Source: an uncultured Bdellovibrionales bacterium (GTDB lineage Bacteria > Bdellovibrionota > Bdellovibrionia > Bdellovibrionales > UBA1609). From it: a DNA stretch of 6,864 nucleotides. The position numbers and the translations under genes are program-made. Every line of letters starts with the position of its first letter. Positions within the stretch are counted from its first letter, which is position 1. The notes beneath the pieces were generated by a model. It did not search any database and was not told the DNA's origin. It saw only the letters and a program-made list of their open reading frames with translations. Below, in pieces: positions 1 through 5,423 of this stretch. Where the stretch lies: the NCBI GenBank assembly GCA_937980625.1, contig CALJPJ010000319.1:1-6864 (forward strand), given 5' to 3'.

Positions 1-435
1 GGTGTTAGCTTCTCTATAAATCATACCCGTTTCGGCTATAAACGAATTGTAACTATTGATGAGGAGCTCGGCTCTGCAATTACATCTTTGCAGGTTAATA
101 CTTGGTTAGATGAAGACCCGGTAACAGTCACAACATTTAAAACTGAGCCGATGGAGTACCTTGGTCGACACAGAGTTGAGTTCATTAACGATAATTTTGA
201 AAATATGCTTTTATACCAAGGAAATTTAAGGTTTGTAGATGGCTTTGAAACTCTTGAAAATACCATTTTAATGTCTAAGGATCTTGGGCAAAGCTGGGAA
301 AATTTTATAACTATACCAAAATATGTGATCATAGAAAAAATGAGTTTTGTGAATAACCATTTAGTTATTTTAGCTTCAAGTATCTTTCCAGAAGGAGTTA
401 ACAAAATAATTTTGGGAAAAGCTAATACTCAGTAA
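1..435 (+). CDS. C-terminal end of a BNR/Asp-box-like repeat protein (5' partial)
   Basis: The reading frame is open from the first base of the window, so the 144 residues seen are the C-terminal end of a longer protein; the ATG at 88 is internal. The clearest motif is SKDLGQSW at visible residues 92-99, which fits the Asp-box pattern S-x-D-x-G-x-x-W found in beta-propeller proteins such as sialidases, YCF48-like proteins and other BNR-repeat secreted proteins. The rest alternates short beta-strand-like stretches and turns, as expected for propeller blades. Only one Asp-box is visible, so the fold is an inference and no enzymatic activity can be assigned. The stop is TAA. No terminator follows, and the next module starts about 26 nt later. 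What it binds, and whether it is exported, would be decided by the missing N-terminus. Confidence 0.7.
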   Translation, partial: GVSFSINHTRFGYKRIVTIDEELGSAITSLQVNTWLDEDPVTVTTFKTEPMEYLGRHRVEFINDNFENMLLYQGNLRFVDGFETLENTILMSKDLGQSWENFITIPKYVIIEKMSFVNNHLVILASSIFPEGVNKIILGKANTQ

Positions 436-461
436 AGCCTTTATAATTGTCCTAGTTAACG

Positions 462-994
462 ATGGAGACTAGATATAAGAGTTCGGTTGAGTACTGGGTA
501 TCAGAAAAGGTACCTGACTCGAACGAAAAGGTACGCCACGAGAATTTTTAGACAATAAAGGGTGGAGGTCTTTAAATAGTGGTGTAGCTGAGGGAAATTT
601 GGTTATAGCTAATTTAAATACTTTACTAACAGCAGCTGGCACAGATTACTTTCCTGACCTTGAAGGTAAGATTCTTTTAATAGAGGAAATGGATGCACCA
701 CTGTCTGAAGAAGAACGTAATCTTAGGCACCTTGAGCGACTTGGAGTATTTAACGTTATTAGTGGGCTTATTATCAGTAAGCCTGAAGTTTATAATCAAC
801 AAGGTGCTCCGTTCGATTATGATGACCTTGTATTGGAAATTATAGGTACAAATAGGAAGTATCCAATTATAACACAGTTCGACTGTGGACATGCAAATCC
901 CATGATAACTCTTGCTGAAATGTGCGAAGTTAAAATTGAAGCAAAAAAGGATTTTGAGACAAGCTTTATAGTAACCAGCACAATGGTAAGCTAA
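462..994 (+). pseudogene. S66-family LD-carboxypeptidase (LdcA/MccF-like), truncated and frameshifted
   Basis: S66 serine peptidases cleave murein tetrapeptides or microcin-type peptides using a Ser-Glu-His triad. Only the C-terminal half is here. From 599 the frame gives NLNTLLTAAGTDYFPDLEG, then KILLIEEMD with the family's catalytic Glu, and FDCGHANPM with the catalytic His (about nt 884-912). In the same frame upstream, back to a stop at 515-517, GWRSLNSGVAEGNL also matches the family. The preceding family segment (SSVEYWVSEKV, starting from ATG 462) lies in another frame and stops at TAG 549-551. One extra T in the T5 run at 545-549 would join the two frames. The N-terminal domain with the nucleophilic Ser is absent: a stop at 453-455 and an unrelated gene lie upstream. 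A TTG at 599 could start a 131-aa product, but it has no ribosome site and would lack the nucleophile. Confidence 0.8.
504..534 (+). repeat. Imperfect 21-bp tandem duplication inside the S66 remnant
   Basis: GAAAAGGTAC occurs at 504-513 and again at 525-534, exactly 21 nt apart. The two 21-nt units match at about 15 of 21 positions. In the upstream frame they encode EKVPDSN followed by EKVRHEN, so the spacing preserves the frame. It may be an old in-frame duplication or a chance match; it sits just before the frameshift in the decaying gene. Confidence 0.4.
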
Positions 995-1000
995 ATATTA

Positions 1001-1033
1001 AGTACTTCTACCGCCAAAACCCAAAAGTCTAGT
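1001..1033 (+). repeat. Dispersed intergenic repeat, copy A
   Basis: This 33-nt stretch matches 2562-2594 at 26 of 33 positions without gaps. Shared blocks are AGTACTT, CAAAACC and AAGTCTAGT-like sequence. It starts 7 nt after the stop of the S66 remnant and lies in the gap before the methyltransferase gene. It has no strong dyad symmetry and no integron attC consensus boxes. Confidence 0.55.
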
Positions 1034-1037
1034 CAGT

Positions 1038-1066
1038 TTGATTATTTCATATTAAAACGGTATTAA
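1038..1066 (+). promoter_or_regulatory. Possible sigma70 promoter for the methyltransferase gene
   Basis: TTGATT (1038-1043) and TATTAA (1061-1066) are separated by 17 nt, each matching four of six consensus positions. They lie at the edge of repeat copy A and about 25 nt before the GTG start. In DNA this AT-rich, such matches are common, so the call is weak. Confidence 0.3.
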
Positions 1067-1091
1067 AAGAATTGTATTTAAGGAGAGGGTT

Positions 1092-1820
1092 GTGGCTGAT
1101 GAACATTACGAAAATCTAAGACTTGCAGAAGTATATGACCTTGGAAATGGATGGTCAGAAGATAATGATTTCTACTTATCTTTGGCAGGCAAGAGCTCAA
1201 TGAAAATATTAGACCTGGGTTGCGGCACAGGGACCCTTTGTGATGCTTATGCGCAAAAAGGTCACTCAGTTACAGGGTTAGACCCGGCCATTAGCATGAT
1301 TCAAGTTGCTCGAAAAAAACCAAATGGCAATAAAATAAAATGGATTCATAGCCCGGCTCAAGATTTTAAAATAGATGAGGCCTTTGACTTAATTGTAATG
1401 ACGGGTCATGCATTTCAAGTATTTCTCGAAAAAAAAGATATCTTAAATGTTTTTAGTAATGTTAAAAATCATCTAACTGAATCTGGGCGTTTTGTATTCG
1501 AGACGCGTAACCCTCTAATAGACTGGGGAACTAACTGTGATGGCTGGGGGCAAGAACTTACATTCCAAAATAGTAAAATTTTAATAAACATCTCTGTTTT
1601 GAGTAAAAAAGATCCTTTTATAGAATTTGAAACTAATTACGCCTTTCCTGATGAATCTAGAAAGTCTAATAGCAAACTTCGCTTTTGGTCTGCTGAAGAA
1701 GTTAAAACTTTACTTGAAAAATCTTCTCTTAAGGTTGATCAAACCTATGGTGATTGGGATAAAAGTCATTTTAATTCAAATGCTTCTGAAGAAATTATTT
1801 TTATTTCAAGCATTAAATAA
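1092..1820 (+). CDS. Class I SAM-dependent methyltransferase
   Basis: A 242-aa protein with the Rossmann-type methyltransferase motifs in order. Motif I, ILDLGCGTG, is at residues 39-47 and binds S-adenosylmethionine. GLDP at 63-65 carries the acidic residue that contacts the ribose. AQDF is near 89-92, FDLIVMTGHAFQVF at 98-111, and the post-motif strand GRFVFETRNP at 132-141. The length is normal for the small-molecule methyltransferase-like (Methyltransf_25/11) group. The C-terminal part is beta-rich and probably forms the substrate lid. The GTG start at 1092 is preceded by AGGAG at 1081-1085, a good ribosome-binding site. The gene stands alone between repeat copies A and B, so context gives no hint of the substrate; small metabolite, lipid or tRNA acceptors are all possible. 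The family call is firm, the substrate unknown. Confidence 0.9.
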   Translation: MADEHYENLRLAEVYDLGNGWSEDNDFYLSLAGKSSMKILDLGCGTGTLCDAYAQKGHSVTGLDPAISMIQVARKKPNGNKIKWIHSPAQDFKIDEAFDLIVMTGHAFQVFLEKKDILNVFSNVKNHLTESGRFVFETRNPLIDWGTNCDGWGQELTFQNSKILINISVLSKKDPFIEFETNYAFPDESRKSNSKLRFWSAEEVKTLLEKSSLKVDQTYGDWDKSHFNSNASEEIIFISSIK

Positions 1821-1825
1821 CTAAA

Positions 1826-1855
1826 GACTGAGCACTTATTCTTAATTTTGGCTAG
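1826..1855 (+). repeat. Dispersed intergenic repeat, degenerate copy B
   Basis: The head, GACTGAGCACTT at 1826-1837, matches copy C (2557-2568) at 10 of 12 positions, both differences being C/T. A CTAG follows at 1852-1855, echoing the CTAG of copies A, C and D, but the middle does not align well. It starts 6 nt after the methyltransferase stop, the same placement as copies A and D. On its own it would not be convincing. Confidence 0.35.
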
Positions 1856-1923
1856 GTCTGGCTTTTGAACGTTTCTTCAACAAAAATACTCAATGCGTAC
1901 CTCTTTCTAAAATACCAGCCTAA

Positions 1924-1950
1924 CTTTTATAGCCTCATAAGTTATAAAAG
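1924..1950. repeat. Inverted repeat (8-bp arms, 11-nt loop)
   Basis: CTTTTATA (1924-1931) and TATAAAAG (1943-1950) are perfect inverted copies. They lie in the 262-bp gap between the convergent methyltransferase and small secreted-protein genes. The stem has little G+C and no following T tract, so a terminator role is doubtful. Otherwise the gap holds copy B of the dispersed repeat and no gene I can support. Confidence 0.4.
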
Positions 1951-2051
1951 CAGACTGACTCTTAATCTTTATTTCTTTTTATATTCGCACTTAATTTTTT
2001 CTGAAATTTTCTTGTACTGCCAGTATGGGGATTTTTTTGTCAATATAAAGT

Positions 2052-2077
2052 AACTCATAAAACTTGAATGATGAGTT
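2052..2077 (-). terminator. Weak hairpin after the small secreted-protein gene
   Basis: AACTCAT (2052-2058) and ATGAGTT (2071-2077) form a 7-bp stem with a 12-nt loop, starting a few bases after the stop of the minus-strand gene. The position suits a terminator, but the stem is AT-rich and no T run follows directly, so termination is only a possibility. Confidence 0.25.
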
Positions 2078-2082
2078 GTCGA

Positions 2083-2403
2083 TCACCCGTAATCCTCTCC
2101 AGCATTTTCCAAAACATAACTTATTCCCTCGTGTGCAAAGGTAACTTTCTCACCAGAGTGAACCTCACACCTGCTATATGTCTTCTTGTAATTGACAATA
2201 ATGGGCGATTTACTCGTAGTTGAGTCAGAGGTCTTAATGAAGCCAACTTGATATTTAAGGCCTGAATTATTTTCTCCGATATCTTTTAAGTCTAAAACAC
2301 TTACAGTATTATCATTTCCTAAGTCACATTGAATTTCTAATGATGCAAGTGCTGTTTGGCTAGTGAGTAGTAAAACTGCTATAGCTATAATAATTTTTTT
2401 CAT
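2083..2403 (-). CDS. Small secreted or periplasmic protein of unknown function
   Basis: A 106-aa protein that I do not recognise as any named family. The N-terminus is a textbook Sec signal peptide: MKK, a hydrophobic core IIIAIAVLLL, and a likely signal peptidase I site at TALAS around residues 17-21. There is no lipobox Cys. The mature part is about 85 residues, looks beta-rich, and contains two Cys (CDLG near residue 26 and RCEVHSG near 78) that could form one disulfide in the periplasm. Start choice is secure: AAGGAGA on the minus strand (about 2410-2416) lies roughly 7 nt before the ATG. It is the only minus-strand gene in the accessory stretch and has no operon partner. Confidence 0.75.
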   Translation of the reverse strand: MKKIIIAIAVLLLTSQTALASLEIQCDLGNDNTVSVLDLKDIGENNSGLKYQVGFIKTSDSTTSKSPIIVNYKKTYSRCEVHSGEKVTFAHEGISYVLENAGEDYG

Positions 2404-2655
2404 ATGATGTCTCCTTGGTTAATTTCGAAGTAAAATTCCCTCTAAAATAAATATGAAATTTATACAGTTTTAAGTAAAATTAATTAATCTGATAGCCATA
2501 TTAATTAGTTTAATGCAGAAAGAGGCTTCGTCGAGGCTCCAAATGGCAATATTATTGATTGAGTACTTTAATCGTCAAAACCACGAAGTCTAGTTTGAGC
2601 GATATTTTAAACTTAGTCGGGCTAAAAAAGTTCAGATTTGTATTAAATTAAATCA
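2404..2655. other. Non-coding gap between divergent genes
   Basis: This gap between the secreted-protein gene and the toxin-antitoxin locus is very AT-rich up to about 2515. It then has a more G+C-containing patch with GAGGCT twice (2522-2527 and 2533-2538), then repeat copy C. I see no reading frame with coding character and no RNA gene. The promoter of the minus-strand gene should lie near 2430-2480, but I cannot pick hexamers with confidence. Confidence 0.5.
2555..2606 (+). repeat. Dispersed intergenic repeat, copy C (best-preserved)
   Basis: The head, 2555-2573, matches copy D (3275-3293) at 17 of 19 positions. The stretch 2562-2594 matches copy A at 26 of 33. The tail CGATATT at 2600-2606 recurs in copy D. 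The unit lies between the start of the minus-strand secreted-protein gene and the toxin-antitoxin promoter. A short TCGT/ACGA dyad (about 2572-2585) is inside it, but no strong hairpin. Confidence 0.55.
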
Positions 2656-2684
2656 TTAACAGGTACACATTTTTAGTGTACTAT
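2656..2684 (+). promoter_or_regulatory. Sigma70-type promoter of the toxin-antitoxin locus
   Basis: TTAACA (2656-2661) differs from the -35 consensus at one base. After exactly 17 nt comes TACTAT (2679-2684), a good -10. Transcription would begin near 2691, right at the expected start of the toxin frame, giving almost no leader. The antitoxin therefore sits about 270 nt into the transcript. Confidence 0.5.
2663..2681 (+). promoter_or_regulatory. Dyad operator, probable binding site of the XRE antitoxin
   Basis: GTACAC (2663-2668) and GTGTAC (2676-2681) are perfect inverted copies separated by 7 nt. The dyad fills the promoter spacer and overlaps the -10. HigA/XRE antitoxins typically bind such short palindromes in their own promoter and repress it. 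That the neighbouring antitoxin binds here is inferred from position and symmetry. Confidence 0.5.
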
Positions 2685-2692
2685 TTAAGTGC

Positions 2693-2974
2693 ATAATTAA
2701 CTCTATTGATATTTCATCTAAAGCACGAAAAGAATTTAAAAAAATTCCTAAACATGTTTTTAGGAAATTATTATTCTAGGTTGATGAAGTAAGCGAACTT
2801 GGCCTACAAGCAACAAGAAAGACTCCTGGCTGGCATGATGAGCCATTAAAAGGCAAAAGAAAGGGCCAAAGAAGTATAAGGTTATCTAAGTCCTATAGAG
2901 CAATTTATATAATTAAAGAAAATAATGATTTAGAATTTATAGAAATAATTGAGGTAAATAAACATGAGTATTAA
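2693..2974 (+). pseudogene. RelE/HigB-type mRNA interferase toxin, inactivated by nonsense and start-codon loss
   Basis: One frame encodes an almost full-length RelE/StbE-family toxin, which normally cleaves mRNA on the ribosome. The N-terminal part has SSKARKEFKKIPKH. After the break come GWHDEPLKGKRKGQRSIRL, SYRAIYIIK and FIEIIEVNKHEY, the conserved C-terminal core with its basic residues. Two lesions are visible. TAG at 2777-2779 stands where homologues usually have Trp (TGG), just before VDEV. The frame has no ATG, GTG or TTG before the conserved region; the expected start is ATA at 2693-2695. Both are explicable as single G-to-A changes. folE2 in this window ends in TAG, so reassignment of TAG is unlikely. 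The frame ends at 2974, overlapping the antitoxin start by 11 nt as in intact higBA operons. Confidence 0.85.
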
Positions 2975-3266
2975 AGCTAAAAATTTCTTAGAAAAGCTTA
3001 ACAAAGGTCCTTTGAGCCTAGGACAGTTAATTAATAGCATTCGGCTTGGTGAAGAGTGTTCACAAGTAAACTTTGCTGATATTCTTGGTATTTCTAAATC
3101 TCACCTCTGCGATATTGAAAAAGGTCGAAAAACTGTAAGTCCACAAAAGGCTGCTGAATATGCGACGATCCTCGGCTACTCCCCTGAGCAATTTATAAGG
3201 CTTGCCATACAAGATGACCTAGCTAAAGCTGGGTTACGTTATAAAGTTGATATAAGAGCATCATAA
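2964..3266 (+). CDS. XRE-family antitoxin (HigA-like)
   Basis: A 100-aa helix-turn-helix protein. The XRE/Cro-C1 domain covers roughly residues 18-75: SLGQLINSIRLGEECSQ, then the HTH FADILGISKSHLCDIEKGRK, then KAAEYATILGYSPEQFIRLA. The short C-terminal tail to residue 100 probably contacted the toxin. GAGG at 2951-2954 lies 9 nt before the ATG. The gene overlaps the end of the toxin remnant, the toxin-first order of HigBA loci. In this family the antitoxin neutralises the toxin by binding and represses the operon. Here the toxin is dead and the antitoxin frame is whole, with no visible HTH defect. It may persist as a plain autorepressor or as an anti-toxin able to neutralise related toxins elsewhere; both are inference. 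Confidence 0.88.
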   Translation: MSIKAKNFLEKLNKGPLSLGQLINSIRLGEECSQVNFADILGISKSHLCDIEKGRKTVSPQKAAEYATILGYSPEQFIRLAIQDDLAKAGLRYKVDIRAS

Positions 3267-3274
3267 AATAGCTC

Positions 3275-3318
3275 TTGAATGAGTACATTAATCTGCACAG
3301 CCTAGACTCACGATATTC
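3275..3318 (+). repeat. Dispersed intergenic repeat, copy D
   Basis: The head at 3275-3293 matches copy C (2555-2573) at 17 of 19 positions. After a shorter middle come CCTAGACT (3301-3308) and the tail CGATATT (3311-3317), shared with copy C. It begins 9 nt after the antitoxin stop, repeating the placement of copies A and B. The rest of the gap to 3417 shows no gene. Confidence 0.5.
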
Positions 3319-3394
3319 TGCAAATAGTCTTATTTCTTTCCCGTGTATTAAGTTTTAAATATGATCATAGGTCCGAGCTATCATACAGCTGGCA

Positions 3395-3421
3395 ATGTTT
3401 TTGCTCTTTAATAAGGTATGA
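3395..3421 (+). other. Possible 8-codon leader ORF overlapping the TraB-family start
   Basis: ATG at 3395 opens a tiny frame (MFLLFNKV) whose TGA at 3419-3421 overlaps the downstream ATG at 3418-3420 as ATGA. The downstream gene has a poorly spaced AAGG only 1 nt before its ATG, so coupling from this mini-frame could help it initiate. The mini-frame has no clear ribosome site itself, and chance is a serious alternative. Confidence 0.2.
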
Positions 3422-4317
3422 ATATTTTAACGCAAATTCAAGGTCTAAAGAAAATAACAATAGTGACATTTTTGGGCTTTTTATCGACTTTTTCAACAGC
3501 TGAAGGTGAATCACACTCTATTCAAGTGACTCCTTTTATTTATGAAGTTTCTCACCCTAATATAAGTCAACCTTCTTACTTACTTGGATCGTTGCATATT
3601 GGAGTCTCAATTTCGGAATATCCTAGTTGGGTAAAACGTCTTCACAAAAATGCAAGAGCAGACATATATGAATTAGATGGCTCAAGCCCTATTGGCTATC
3701 AAAAGCTACAACAGCTTTATTCAAATCCCGAGAGTGGGCTGAAAAGTAATCAAAATACACACTCCCAGGAAACTCAAGACAAGTTATTAGAGCTTGGTGT
3801 TCCTCAGAAATTTGCACCTTACTTTCTAATTGAAAAGTGTGGTAAATCAACTTACTTCCTTGAGTATGCATATAAAAGAAAGTGGGTTAGCTTAGATTAT
3901 GAGCTCAAGCAAATCACAAAGTTAAATGGAAAACCAATAATCGAACTTGAAAACTTAGACATTAGAAAAAAAGCATCTCTATTTCGTAAAAAGAAAGAAT
4001 CAAGCGAAGATTGTAATTTTCAATCATTTATAGATGATACAAAGTATGGTAAAAGGATGGTTGATCTCTACTCCCAAGCTTACCAAATGGGGGACCGCAA
4101 CTTTAGATCTGGAGATGAGAAACATTTTGAAAACTCAAGTGATCGTCCAGATTTAGCATTCAGAAATAATAAATGGCTAGACACTTTAATACCAGAGTTG
4201 AATATTGGGAATACATTTACAACTGTTGGAGTAAATCATTTGTTTGGAACCTTTGGGTTACTCTCCTTACTTGAAACAGAAGGGTTTAAAGTAAAAAGGT
4301 TAAATGAAGAGCCTTGA
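3418..4317 (+). CDS. Secreted TraB/GumN-family protein
   Basis: A 299-aa protein with an export signal: KK at residues 11-12, hydrophobic ITIVTFLGFLSTF, and probable cleavage near STA-EG (27-30). The family signature is at both ends. Near the N-terminus is SYLLGSLHIG with the GxxH motif (57-60), followed by ADIYELD with a conserved acidic residue (about 81-87). Near the C-terminus is TTVGVNHLFGTFGLLSLL with the second conserved GxxH (271-274), then the usual ending GFKVKRL. SLDYELKQI and GKPIIELENLD in the middle match the family's central helix and strand. Related eukaryotic TIKI proteins are metal-dependent proteases; the role of bacterial GumN-type members is not established. Two mid-protein Cys (KCGKS, EDCNF) could form a disulfide. 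The in-frame stop at 3412-3414 makes 3418 the first possible start, although the ribosome site is oddly close. Confidence 0.85.
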   Translation: MNILTQIQGLKKITIVTFLGFLSTFSTAEGESHSIQVTPFIYEVSHPNISQPSYLLGSLHIGVSISEYPSWVKRLHKNARADIYELDGSSPIGYQKLQQLYSNPESGLKSNQNTHSQETQDKLLELGVPQKFAPYFLIEKCGKSTYFLEYAYKRKWVSLDYELKQITKLNGKPIIELENLDIRKKASLFRKKKESSEDCNFQSFIDDTKYGKRMVDLYSQAYQMGDRNFRSGDEKHFENSSDRPDLAFRNNKWLDTLIPELNIGNTFTTVGVNHLFGTFGLLSLLETEGFKVKRLNEEP

Positions 4318-4322
4318 ACTGA

Positions 4323-4345
4323 TATGAAAAAAATTATTTTTCATA
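4323..4345 (+). terminator. AT-rich hairpin after the TraB-family gene
   Basis: TATGAAAAA (4323-4331) and TTTTTCATA (4337-4345) form a perfect 9-bp stem with a 5-nt loop, starting 5 nt after the stop codon. The 3' arm contains five T but the stem has only one G-C pair. It could weakly end transcription or protect the 3' end. The remaining gap to 4466 holds no gene; AATCGCCAAAA at 4428-4438 resembles part of the dispersed repeat. Confidence 0.35.
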
Positions 4346-4466
4346 ATTAAATATTGTATTTCCTAGACTAAGTATAAAATATCATGATTTTAAAAGGTAA
4401 CTTCTAATCTGAAATATTGCGGCAATTAATCGCCAAAATACATATTTGCTTGTGCTGTCTGAAAGA

Positions 4467-5423
4467 CTAACCTAGAGGCTTAAAGCCATCTTTAATTCCT
4501 TTGACGGCCATTGCTACAGCATTATGAGGGTGAAGGCTTTCTCTGTGTTCAACTTTAAACTTAAAGTCTAATATGATTTCTTTTTTACTTAAAACATCTT
4601 TGATTTTTCTAGCTGCATCTTCACAAAACATTAAATTTGCAGCGTTCAACCTAGCAAATTCTTGCTCATCTTGTCTTTTAACAGCTGACTGAACTGGCGT
4701 AGCCAAAATTGCTTCGACCTCTTCAATCACTGCATTCACCTGAGTATTCAACTTAGATGAATTGTTCATTTTTAACATGATGTTTGCATAACTGCGTTGA
4801 GCGTGTGGGGTAGCAACTATAGAGCTCTCCTGAGTTAACCACTGCGCAACCTCATTAACATCAATATTTTTTTTATTTGTCCAATCACTTAAAAACTTTT
4901 CCTTAACTAATTGACGAGAAAGTGCAGCCGAACAAGGGCAAGTACTGGAATAAGCAATATCAACACCAAAAAATAAACTAAACTCACCGTTGCTTAAATT
5001 ACCTTTGATCGTAATAGGATACTCTCTCCATCCCCACTCAGAACTCTTTAGCGCTTTTTTCTTTACTAAATAGTTAAACTTAAATTCAACAGAAGCTGAT
5101 TTACTTAAGCCTTCTTGAGAAGTAACAAACTGATTTAAAATGTCTAGCACTAAATCTGTAGATAAAGCTTGGTCCGACAGACTCTGGCGCAAAATAATAT
5201 AAAGCCTAGACATATGAATGCCTTTTGCTTGACTATCATCTAAGCTAACTAGGGCATTAATTTTTGTTGGAACAAACTGCCTCTCCCCTGACCAATCGAT
5301 GTACACAGGCATTTCTATTTGCCCCATACCCACACCAGACAAGGTTTCATCAATTTTTGATGAGCTTTGACGAGTTATATCTGGCAGTTTGTTTGACACT
5401 AGTTTGTCCTCTTCTATAAGCAT
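4467..5423 (-). CDS. folE2: GTP cyclohydrolase I, type IB (FolE2)
   Basis: FolE2 converts GTP to 7,8-dihydroneopterin triphosphate, the first step of tetrahydrofolate synthesis and of the queuosine-precursor branch. Unlike zinc-dependent FolE it can use other divalent metals such as Mn, and in many bacteria it serves when zinc is scarce. Family hallmarks are all present: LPDI near the N-terminus (13-16), VGMGQIEMPV (31-40), GIHMSRLY (68-75), STCPCSAALSR with the active-site Cys (160-170), PHAQRS (206-211), EAILATPVQ (237-245), ARLNAANLMFCEDAAR (257-272) and EHRESLHPHNAVA (292-304). At 318 aa it is at or slightly above normal length. The ATG is supported by AAGGA (5431-5435) 7 nt upstream. It ends in TAG. 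No other folate gene is adjacent, and I see no convincing Zur box in the upstream 100 bp. Confidence 0.95.
   Translation of the reverse strand: MLIEEDKLVSNKLPDITRQSSSKIDETLSGVGMGQIEMPVYIDWSGERQFVPTKINALVSLDDSQAKGIHMSRLYIILRQSLSDQALSTDLVLDILNQFVTSQEGLSKSASVEFKFNYLVKKKALKSSEWGWREYPITIKGNLSNGEFSLFFGVDIAYSSTCPCSAALSRQLVKEKFLSDWTNKKNIDVNEVAQWLTQESSIVATPHAQRSYANIMLKMNNSSKLNTQVNAVIEEVEAILATPVQSAVKRQDEQEFARLNAANLMFCEDAARKIKDVLSKKEIILDFKFKVEHRESLHPHNAVAMAVKGIKDGFKPLG

Noticed and set aside
36..404. Minus-strand 122-aa frame
   Set aside because: Antisense to the open plus-strand frame that carries the Asp-box motif; no domain or ribosome site supports it.
545..551. Programmed -1 frameshift in the S66 gene
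   Set aside because: The N-terminal catalytic half is missing, so there is no functional product to make by frameshifting; the heptamer is also imperfect.
1865..2053. Plus-strand 62-aa frame with a TTG start
   Set aside because: No ribosome site, low-complexity Phe/Leu/Tyr/Ser composition expected from AT-rich DNA, and no recognisable domain.
2777..2779. TAG read as an amino acid (recoding) in the toxin
   Set aside because: folE2 in this window uses TAG as its stop, and the toxin also lacks a start codon, so a nonsense mutation is simpler.
1001..3318. Dispersed repeats as classical integron attC sites
   Set aside because: No RYYYAAC/GTTRRRY pairs or long imperfect palindrome were found around the copies; kept only as a layout resemblance.
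4421..4434. GGCAATTAATCGCC dyad as a folE2 terminator
   Set aside because: The stem is only about five pairs including a wobble, and no T run follows on the minus strand.
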